A program made the position numbers and the translations under genes. A stretch of 64,000 nucleotides of DNA from Nipponacmea schrenckii. Its lineage: Eukaryota > Mollusca > Gastropoda > Lottiidae. Shown in pieces: positions 55,381-64,000 of the stretch. Within the stretch, counting starts at the first letter, position 1; each line of letters begins with the position of its first letter. The notes beneath the pieces are model-generated. The model had not been told where the DNA came from and made no database searches. It worked only from the letters and a program-made list of their open reading frames with translations. The stretch covers positions 30,758,602 to 30,822,601 of the forward strand of contig JAUJPP010000003.1 of assembly GCA_030562195.1 (NCBI GenBank), in the 5' to 3' direction.

Positions 55381-55880
55381 NNNNNNNNNNNNNNNNNNNN
55401 NNNNNNNNNNNNNNNNNNNNNNNNNNNNNNNNNNNNNNNNNNNNNNNNNNNNNNNNNNNNNNNNNNNNNNNNNNNNNNNNNNNNNNNNNNNNNNNNNNNN
55501 NNNNNNNNNNNNNNNNNNNNNNNNNNNNNNNNNNNNNNNNNNNNNNNNNNNNNNNNNNNNNNNNNNNNNNNNNNNNNNNNNNNNNNNNNNNNNNNNNNNN
55601 NNNNNNNNNNNNNNNNNNNNNNNNNNNNNNNNNNNNNNNNNNNNNNNNNNNNNNNNNNNNNNNNNNNNNNNNNNNNNNNNNNNNNNNNNNNNNNNNNNNN
55701 NNNNNNNNNNNNNNNNNNNNNNNNNNNNNNNNNNNNNNNNNNNNNNNNNNNNNNNNNNNNNNNNNNNNNNNNNNNNNNNNNNNNNNNNNNNNNNNNNNNN
55801 NNNNNNNNNNNNNNNNNNNNNNNNNNNNNNNNNNNNNNNNNNNNNNNNNNNNNNNNNNNNNNNNNNNNNNNNNNNNNNNN
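55381..55880. other. Assembly gap (500 N)
   Basis: Exactly 500 N, inside the long MPC1 intron. Its size may be nominal. Confidence 1.
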
Positions 55881-56007
55881 AAAAAGGCACTGCACCAACA
55901 TAAAAATTCAATTTCGGTGAAAATTTCTCTCAGATTCATTTACTTCAGTCAATTTGGCATTGGAAAATACCTGGGGTTTACAAACTTATATTATTGTCCC
56001 ATCCCTA

Positions 56008-56780
56008 CTGATATTGCATGACAAATATTAACTTCCGGTTTTATAGCCCACCGAAATCTGACTATTTTGCAATTTTGGATGGTTATGTTACACTTTCGGG
56101 CTCTAATGTTCGGATCGATCTGAAATTTACAGGATATAGATAGATACGCAACACAATTAAAAATATATCATCAAAATTTTTTGATCACTTACGGTTTGGG
56201 CGTGGGGACTTCCGTTTTTTTTTATCTCATTTCAGGCGACCCTACATCCCGTGTAATTCAAGAAAGTAAGCAAAAACAGTACATTAGCTATACAAAATAA
56301 TTTGCATCCCTCGAAAAGAAAAAAATTCCAATTGCTAATAAAATTTGTTTATTTTTTTGTAAAATTTTTGCATACAAATTCAAAAAATATCTCTTTATAA
56401 AGCTGTGAATTAGCAAATTATCACATAGCTTGAATTTTCTCTCTATGTTAATTACAACCAAAGTTACAAAATAATGTTTAAATTTGAATATAGAGAGTTT
56501 AAATTTCATGACAAATTGACATCTTACTACCTACTTAAATTTTAGTTTGGAATTTATGTAAATATCCAACCGAAATCTTAGACATGTACAAAAATCTAAT
56601 AAGGAACTGATAGTAGAAACTTATAGTAGAAAAAATTGCCTATATAGCGGAAAGTTTAACTTACAATTGTAGGCTGAAAAGTACCGGAATTGAAAGCTAG
56701 CAGGTTAGAAGTTTCAAAATGTTCGAAATCCATGGGATAACGCACAGTTGCCACGCTCGGAGCTGTTCACAGTTCTAGTT
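56008..56780. repeat. ~774-bp direct repeat, copy 1
   Basis: Begins CTGATATTGCATGAC and ends CACAGTTCTAGTT. Near-identical to 61741-62515. A more diverged relative of its first part lies at about 61195-61450 (GGTCTGAAATTTACAGGAT, TTTGGGCGTGGGGACTTCCG). Confidence 0.92.
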
Positions 56781-59780
56781 TGCAGTGCGTTCTATCGAAC
56801 GCATTGCTTTGTTTTCGAAATGTTTTTTTTTTTTTTTTTTCGAATTCTTCCCAGAGCGCCCAGCCAAAACTACATATGCTATGAATTCACTCTTTCGATT
56901 TTCTTGTCGTACTCGTGAAAGTAATGTTAATGAATGTAATTTGATGCATTTTTTGTAAACAGGAAATGACGTAGCGCGTTCCAAAGTTTTTCTTTGTTTT
57001 TCAATTTGCGGCTTTATTTTTGATCCAATGTTGATCGTTCTTTTTTAGATAACTACATTGAACTTAGTTCTAAAAGATAGGGAATTGAGAATGAAACATT
57101 TCCCAACTTTGTCGCTGACTTTTTGAATTTTGAATTTTTAGCATTTTTTTACTTCTACAGTTTTCTTTCGATCGACTTGAAAACTCACAGATATATAGAC
57201 ATTTTGATTGCAAACTATAATTAATTTTCAAAATTTCGATATCACTTCCGGTTTTGAAGTTATTTGCTTTTAAAGTTGAATTTTGCACTTCCGGAATATT
57301 GAAGATATTGAAAAAATTTCTTTTGCAATTAGCTACAATTGTCTATTAAATGATGCTAAATTAAAAAAATTCGAACTGGAAGTAACGGATCAGCCGCCAT
57401 CTTGATATGACTAATTTTTGTAAAACTCAAAATGGGGCCTTAGGGTTAAATCTAATTTGCATAATTTAAGATTTTCTAAAAACATTCAACGATTGCGCAA
57501 AAAAGTATGGGAAGGGATTTTTGAATTTCGCTTTTGCTTTTCTTTTATTTCCGGTTGAAATTTTCCAGTAATTGTCAAAAATTTAAAAGGTCATATTTCG
57601 CAACCTTGACCTTCGGTGACCTTTTGACCTGAACAAAAGTTATTGCCCTTGATTATATCTACCCAATGGTATCATCACCTTTGTTGTCCGATGTTTACTT
57701 CCGGTTTTGCAGCCAATTGAAAATCACGAATTTTTATTTTAAAGAGCTCTATCACGTGACCTAATTTACATAGGACATAATTTCTTACATATTCCTTTTA
57801 CGCTTAATCTCATCTTTCTATTAATATATCACACTTGGTATTTTGATCAAAATTGTGCGTTTAAAAATTTCAAAATTTTGTTATTTCTTCTATACTAACT
57901 GTGCGTGTTTTTCTTTAAATCGAAATAGGGTCTCGGGGGATAATTCGATTTGTGTTATTTTGATGGATATAGAATCTATAACCGATTGACGAAATATATA
58001 TGGAAACCGATTTTTGAATTTCGATTTTGATTTTGATTTTTTTACGATTAAAATTTTTAAAAACTTTGAAGGGTCGTATATTGTGACGTTGACCTTTGAC
58101 GAATTTTTGACCTGTACAAACGTGATAGCTCTCGAGAAGATCTATCCAATGATATATAAAGCTTTATTGTAAGATGTATATTTCCGCTTTCATCGCCATT
58201 TAAAAATTGCGAATTTTCCCTATAAAACAATCTGTTTAATGTGTGTTGCGTTTGGGCGATCTACAAGATATGAGTTTCAGCGATCCAAATTTATTTTTTA
58301 GTTTAATCGTTCTACATCCAGTTAAAATGATTCAAAGGTTTTATATATATTAAATAAATGAAATTGTGGTTTACTTCCTGTTGTGGGTGATGTAAATATG
58401 GAATATTTTGAACGAAATTACAATCTTTAGAATTTTAAATTGTATCTCTTATGCAACAATAATATACAGTTGAGTGGAATAATGGTCTAAGGGACAGAAC
58501 TCTATTCAATATAAATAATTTAAACCATTAGTGACCTTTTGATTTGTACAAAATATATAGCTTTCGACAATGTCTATCCAATGCTATGTTGTACAATGTG
58601 TACTTTTGGTTTCATCGCCATCTGAAAATTGCGAATTTAATATATGAAACAATCCATTGGATATTATTCTCTGCGTTTGGGCGATTTACAAAATATGAGT
58701 TTCGGCAATCCGAATATCTTTTTTTGAATAAACGAATTTTTTTTATTATGATTTTAACTTATTACCTATCTTAATTGATGATGAGGGCTAAGGATGGGGA
58801 GGGGAAAAGGGGGGGGGAATGGGAGGGGGGATAGGAGCGTTTGTAATGAAATCCAAATCCATTTATAATGCACATTTTTTTTAATATACCCTTTCTGTCT
58901 TTTGCTTAACGAACGTATCCCTGGATGGAACGCACTGCTTCAGTGCCGTTAGGCGTACGGCTCTAGTTTTTTTTGTGGGACTTTGCTTCCGCAAAGTCCC
59001 AGTTTGTTTTCGAAATGTCTTTTTTTTTTTTTTTTTTCGAAATTTACACACCTCACTGTGCCTAGGCTGCAATAGTTGCAATTTTTTCTCAACTTCTCCA
59101 GACCTTCTGTAGTGGCGACGTTTCTAATGAATATAAATTGGAACATTTTTGCACAACCGGAAGTGCTGCGTTGCAACTTGCCTAAAAAGTAGCAAATTGG
59201 CTCTAGCTGTCGCAATTTTTGATCGATTTTCTTCTGGTTTTCATTTTTGTAATCTGCAAGTAACTTCTGATCAGATAGCAGTTCAAAAATTTCAATTTTC
59301 AAAATTTCGTTGCACACATTTTTTTGCCGTATTTTGCACATTTTTGCAACTTTGCTATTTAAAGACCGATTGATCTGAAAATTTGGGTGCCTTCAAGTGT
59401 CATGAATATGAAAACATTGGCAGAGTCAAAATTTTTGCTTCATTTCCGGTTTCAGCGTAAAAAGGGTTTAAACTTCCGGTTGACCTACTTGTGCTGTAAT
59501 TGATGTATCGCAACAAAATTTATGTCAATCTTAATTAAATTAGAAGACAAAAAAACGAAGAAGAAAAAATCCGAACCGGAAGTGAAACTTTGGCCGCCAT
59601 CTTAAAATGTTACTTTTTTGTAAAAGTAAAAATGGGGCCTCAGGGTTATGTCTAATTTCTGCGATAATTACATTTCTGGAATCCTCAGTCGATTGCGAAA
59701 AAAACATTGGGAGCCGATTTTTGAATTTCGCTTTTGCATTTTTGCAACATCCGGTTGAATTTTTTCAAAGTTTGGGGGCT
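56781..59780. repeat. AT-rich repeat modules rich in ACTTCCGG and TGACCTTGA motifs
   Basis: No coding sequence. Repeated phrases include AAAATGGGGCCT(T/C)AGGGTTA (57430, 59630), ATTTTTGAATTTCGCTTTTGC (57520, 59720), TTTCATCGCCATTTAAAAATTGCG (58188) against its relative at 58612, and GTTTTCGAAATGT followed by a T-run (56812, 59007). These are related modules about 2 kb apart. A perfect hairpin GGGACTTTGC-TTCC-GCAAAGTCCC lies at about 58977-59000. Confidence 0.7.
58977..59000. repeat. Perfect 10-bp hairpin GGGACTTTGC/GCAAAGTCCC
   Basis: A 4-base loop TTCC. The half-site GCAAAGTCCC recurs at about 61004-61015, again just before a T-run, so the hairpin probably marks a module edge. Confidence 0.85.
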
Positions 59781-60996
59781 TATTTCTCGTGACCTTGACC
59801 TTTGGTGACGTGACCTTTAGTAGGTCAAAGGTCATTGACCTTGGCTATCAGTTGATACTTTGACCTTTGACCTCCAACGTCTACTTCCGGTTTTATAGCT
59901 GCCCGAAAACAGCAAAATTCGCAACTTTGGGTAGCTCTAGAGCGTGACCTAATAAATTTAGAGCGTTATTTTCTCCAGATTCTTAATGCGCTTTTTGTCC
60001 TCTTTCCAACGATATATAACAAAAGTTTGTAAAATGAAAATTGAACTTTTTGATTTTTGAACATAACAGTACAATTTGCTGTATTTACGTTTGTTTGAAA
60101 TGTATGTGTGTATATCTCGTGATCTATTAAATGTACAAACTTCAAATTTGTACCGTGAATATACATTTTGAATGTGATTAGATTCACGCTAAAAAAAATG
60201 AGATGGGCGTGGCACATCCGGGTAAATTTCGAATTTACCCTTTTCATGGGTCAGCGAATTACGTCTGTAGGAAAAAGCGTTTTTTTTAAAAAGTACTATG
60301 CACACAGATACCTCATTGCTTTGGCCAGTTCATCCCAGAAAATCAGATGATTCGGCCTGTTTGTTGCAATTTCTCGACAATAGCAAACCGGTTAATTTTT
60401 TCTAATTTTGGAAGCTTATTTCTCATGACCTTGACCATTGGTGACCTTGACCTTTTGAAGGTCAAAGGTCATTGACCTTATCTATCATTTAATACTTTGA
60501 CATTTGACCTCCGACGTCAACTTCCGGTTTTATAGCTGCCCGAAAACAGCAAAATTCACAAATTTGGACTGCTCTAGAGCGTGACCTAATTAATTTAGAG
60601 GTTTATTTTTTTCAGATTCTTAAGGCACTTTTGTCCACTTTCCAGCAATGAATAACAAAAGTTTTTAAAATGAAAATTTAATTTTTGCACTTTTAAAATT
60701 AAAGTACATTTTGCTTTTTTGAAATGTATTTGTGCATATCTCGTGATCTATTAGATGTTCAAGCTTCAAATTTGTACCGTTAATATACATTTTAAATATG
60801 ATTAGATTTACGCCAAAATAAATGAGATGGGCGTGGCACATCCGGGTAAACTTACAATTTTTCATTTATGTCGGTCAGCGCTCTGCGTCTGTAGGAAATA
60901 ACGTTTTTCAAAAGGTACTTTGCACACAGATACCTCGTTGCTTTGGCCAGTTTCTCCCAGAAAATAAAATGTTTCGGGCTGTTTGTTGCAATTTTG
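59781..60996. repeat. ~600-bp direct tandem pair with AGGTCAAAGGTCA motifs
   Basis: 59781-60380 and 60412-60996 are alike: GTAGGTCAAAGGTCATTGACC or GAAGGTCAAAGGTCATTGACC-type core, TTCCGGTTTTATAGCTGCCC, CTCTAGAGCGTGACCTAAT, GAGATGGGCGTGGCACATCC, GCTTTGGCCAGTT. Non-coding. Confidence 0.85.
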
Positions 60997-61740
60997 CAAC
61001 GTTAGCAAAGTCCCACTCTGTGCCACGTGTGGCTCTAGTTTTTTTTTTTTTTTTTTTTTTTTTGGGAAGCTCGCTAGCCCAAATGGAAAAAGATAGACTA
61101 TTTCTGTTTTCACCAATGGTTTTTTTATGGGCTGGAATCAAAAATGAATATCTAACATGAAATTTTCGCTAAACCGAAAGTGGCTAATTGCATAATATGC
61201 AAATAAGATTTCAAGCTAGCTCGGGCCCTAATAGTCGCATCGGTCTGAAATTTACAGGATATAGATAGATAGGCAGCGCAATTAAAACTACATCATCAAA
61301 ATTTTTTGATCACTTTCGGTTTGGGCGTGGGGACTTCCGTTTTTTTCGTCTCATGTCTGGCGACCCTGCTTCCGATGTAATTCAAGATTCTAAACAAAAT
61401 CAGTATATTTTAGCTATACTAAATGATTTTAATCCCCTGAGATGAAGAAAAATTAAATTGAATGTTGCGCATGCGCAGTTTTCAAAAATGGCAAATTTTC
61501 TTAAAAATTTAATAAGTCCGCCAATTATTAACCGATTTTTATGATTTTGGTGTCTATCGAAACCTTGATACTTTATCTAAAAAATGTTGGGAACAGAATT
61601 TTGGTTTTTGAATTTGAATTTTTTTTATGCCCGTTCGAATTTTTCGAAAATTTAAAACTCTATATCTCGTGACCTTGACCTTAAATGACCTTGACATTTG
61701 AGATGTAGAATGTCATTGACCTCAGCTGTCTATAGATGTG
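60997..61740. repeat. Diverged module with T-run
   Basis: Starts after GCAAAGTCCC with a 24-base T-run (61041-61064). Includes a diverged copy of the start of the 774-bp repeat and GTGACCTTGACCTTAAATGACC at 61671-61692. Confidence 0.7.
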
Positions 61741-62515
61741 CTGATATTGCATGACAAATATTAACTTCCGGTTTTATAGCCCACCGAAATCTGACTATTT
61801 TGCAATTTTGGACGGTTATGTTACACTTTCGGGCTCTAATGTTCGGATCGATCTGAAATTTACAGGATATAGATAGATACGCAACACAATTAAAAATATA
61901 TCATCAAAATTTTTTTATCACTTCCGGTTTGGGCGTGGGGACTTCCGTTTTTTTTTTATCTCATTTCAGGCGACCCTACATCCTGTGTAATTCAAGAATG
62001 TAAGCAAAAACAGTACATTAGCTATACAAAATAATTTGCATCCCTTGAAAAAGAAAAAATTCCAATTGCTAATAAAATTTATTTATTTTTTTGTAAAATT
62101 TTTGCATACAAATTCAAAAAATATCTCTTTATAAAGCTGTGAATTAGCAAATTATCACATAGCTTGAATTTTCTCTCTATGTTAATTACAACCAAAGTTA
62201 CAAAATAATGTTTAAATTTGAATATAGAGAGTTTAAATTTCATGACAAATTGTCATCTTACTACCTACTTAAATTTTGGTTTGGAATTTATGTAAATATC
62301 CTACCGAAATCTTAGACATGTACAAAAATCTAATAAGGAACTGATAGTAGAAACTTATAGTAGAAAAAATTGCCTATATAGCGGAAAGTTTACGCTTACA
62401 ATTGCAGGCTGAAAAGTACCGGAATTGAAAGCTAGCAGGTTAGAAGTTTCAAAATGTTCGAAATCCATAGGATAACGCATAGTTGCCACGCTCGGAGCTG
62501 TTCACAGTTCTAGTT
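61741..62515. repeat. ~774-bp direct repeat, copy 2
   Basis: See 56008-56780. The two copies are 5733 bp apart, start to start. Confidence 0.92.
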
Positions 62516-63042
62516 ATTATTTCTAGCATTGTCCGAATAGTTTTAGATACCGGTATGTTTCAAATTTGTATGTTACAATTATTTTCACTTTTCACTTGAA
62601 CAAGATCTCAGTAAACAAAATAATAAATACCGTTTATATCTGAAATCTGGTGTGAAGATTTAAACGATGATTCTTACCAAATTGGAACTTAACCGAGAGT
62701 TTTATGGCTATACATTTATATACTAATTACAGGCAAATTTTTTGATTGTTATCTTATGGTGTAATTTGTAAGAAAAAAATTTAAAAATTAAGCTCTCAAA
62801 AAAAGGGTTTTACAAATTAAGAACCTTTTTTAACTACAATAATATTAGATATTTTATGTAAATTTAAAAAATTTGCCCACTAGATCCAAAATTCTATTTT
62901 GGTAAAGAATTGGTTATGAATTCTTCAGAAGTAGTTCTGTGCATAATTTAGCACCACACCCTTATCTTCCCCTTAATACACCAAAAAGTTCAAAATTGAA
63001 TGATATTTATGAGATAGAACATCTATTAAATATATAGCTCAC
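62516..63042. other. MPC1 intron, nothing recognised
   Basis: AT-rich sequence between the repeat block and the microexon. Confidence 0.5.
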
Positions 63043-63058
63043 CTGGACCCCAGAAATG
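63043..63058 (-). CDS. MPC1: Mitochondrial pyruvate carrier 1, 16-nt microexon
   Basis: Minus strand: TTTCTATATTTCAG, then CATTTCTGGGGTCCAG, then GTGAGC. The 16 bases encode H-F-W-G-P plus the first base of a Val codon. They join in phase to the exon at 50547 to give HFWGPVANWGLP, the exact motif expected in MPC1. Both splice sites are strong. The intron to the next exon is 12.5 kb, mostly repeats. The upstream exon encoding the N-terminal amphipathic helix was not found in 63059-64000 and probably lies beyond the window. Confidence 0.85.
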
Positions 63059-64000
63059 CTGAAATATAGAAATTGAAAAATATTCAATGACATAAAATGA
63101 AAAAACACAACATGCAAGTTATCAATTCTAAAAAGTTATTGATAGCTAAAGTCTTGCAAATCAAATGTTATGCATATCATATTTCTTGAAGAGACAATGA
63201 AAGGTGTAAGCCCTATATGCATAGATCATAGAATTTCAAAATAAAGCAGTAAATTATATGTAATTAAATCAGTAGTTTGTATTACCAGTAATGAAGAATC
63301 GTACATTTAACAAGAACAAGGTAGAAAGATTCACTTGAAAGTTAAGATATGCTAAAGGTGTTTTGGTCATTTGATCAGGATCCATGTCATAATCTGATAA
63401 ATTATAATACATGTACTTATCATTATTCTGAAATGCCACTAAATTATTTCCTTAATTAGTTAAATCATCTGGACAATTCAATTCTACCAGGTCATCATCA
63501 TTATCAGGTTTTAATATAATCATCTGTACATTAATATTACTTACTGTGCTGTTAGGTTTTAAACACAATACATATAGTAACCATCCATACCAAATATGGA
63601 AGAGAAAAGAAAACTTGAACAAAATATCTTCAGAAAAGATTTTCATTGTCAATAAGTTTCGGCCTATCCATAATCAGTAAGAGAAAACATAGGTCCAGTG
63701 CTCAGCTTTTTTCCGGTCTGCAGTGCTTATTTATAAGTGAGATTTTTTTGGCCCCAGAAAGATATCTTGCCTGTACTGAATTATCTTAATTGAGAAAGAT
63801 AGCTTGCCAGGTAATATTACTCCCATTGGCAGCTTTGAATTTTAATAAAAATATTTGGAAGTACCTATGCCAGATTCTAATAGTAGTTTAAGTGGTACCC
63901 TGGATCCCACTATCGCGACTCTTAAAGCTTGCCAGGCAAGGTAATAAACGACCACTGGCAGCATTGATTTTGAATAAAAACTTTTCGGTACAGTAACAAT
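63059..64000. other. MPC1 intron with two module heads
   Basis: No exon recognised. Module-head sequences lie at 63797-63850 (AAGATAGCTTGCCAGG, shortened) and at 63926-64000 (GCTTGCCAGGCAAGGTAATA, GGCAGCATTGATTTTGAAT), the second running off the window. Confidence 0.6.

Noticed and set aside
55256..56021. Long frames crossing the second N gap
   Set aside because: Same artefact. The flanking short peptides show no family resemblance.
60822..61160. 112-codon plus-strand frame with a phenylalanine run, and lysine-run frames opposite
   Set aside because: They translate the T-run at 61041-61064 and flanking repeats. No domain.
63265..63330. Candidate upstream MPC1 exon ending at CTG|GTAATA (minus strand)
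   Set aside because: The encoded residues do not resemble the MPC1 N-terminus, and the phase does not give a known junction to the microexon.

Overview
This is a repeat-dense animal genome window. Spliced exons with GT/AG borders, LINE, BEL/Pao, Penelope and Polinton-type elements, a tRNA-derived SINE, long satellites and two 500-N assembly gaps all mark it as a metazoan nuclear scaffold. Several kilobases of divergent ~160-bp repeats, bracketed by conserved ends and (GACG)n microsatellite, resemble in architecture the pearl/CvA/BIV160-type repeats described from bivalves. A bivalve, or at least a mollusc, is therefore the best guess; this is inference, not proof. Nothing prokaryotic is present.

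Layout. 1-15.7 kb is a nest of mobile DNA on the minus strand. A Mutator-like transposase reading frame (9734-9314 continuing at 921-1), with an SGNH-hydrolase-like frame beside it, is split by a ~5.5-kb LINE (922-9313). That LINE is itself split between its ORF1 and ORF2 by a 2.9-kb long-TIR element (4778-7685). Later, 6641-11339 was duplicated in tandem (11343-15672). 15.7-20.5 kb holds a 184-bp direct repeat pair, a small TIR element with a Myb/SANT-like fragment and a tRNA-SINE. 20.9-23.9 kb is a decayed BEL/Pao pol with a likely 3' LTR. 24.4-27.7 kb has a short tandem repeat, a LINE 3' fragment and exons of a decayed SAMD3-like gene. 27.8-33.1 kb is a foldback-like element: long inverted ends around about 21 monomers of a 179-bp satellite with a three-monomer higher-order pattern. 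A TTAA-flanked MITE follows.

35.2-41.2 kb is the most interesting part. A Penelope-like element has a small ORF1 overlapping, by ATGA, an ORF2 that joins an OTU-type cysteine protease domain to the Penelope reverse transcriptase and a GIY-YIG endonuclease. A second, 5'-truncated copy sits head to head with it. That second copy is interrupted by a Polinton-like element (39026-40562): 6-bp target duplication, AG...CT ends, TIRs of at least 221 bp that each fold into a terminal hairpin, and an ORF joining a parvoviral-type phospholipase A2 domain to a Polinton-type integrase. An assembly gap hides its interior.

41.2-64 kb is dominated by the ~160-bp repeat modules and, from 56 to 62.5 kb, by modules rich in TTGACCT/AGGTCA and ACTTCCGG motifs. 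The one credible live host gene threads through this region on the minus strand: mitochondrial pyruvate carrier 1, with four exons visible (63058-63043, a 16-nt microexon; 50547-50467; 46864-46732; 46342-46138). Its phases join exactly; its 5' exon(s) lie outside or were not found. Its introns are filled with the repeats. The elements otherwise do not form a pathway; the window is a record of successive insertions around one metabolic gene and one dying gene.
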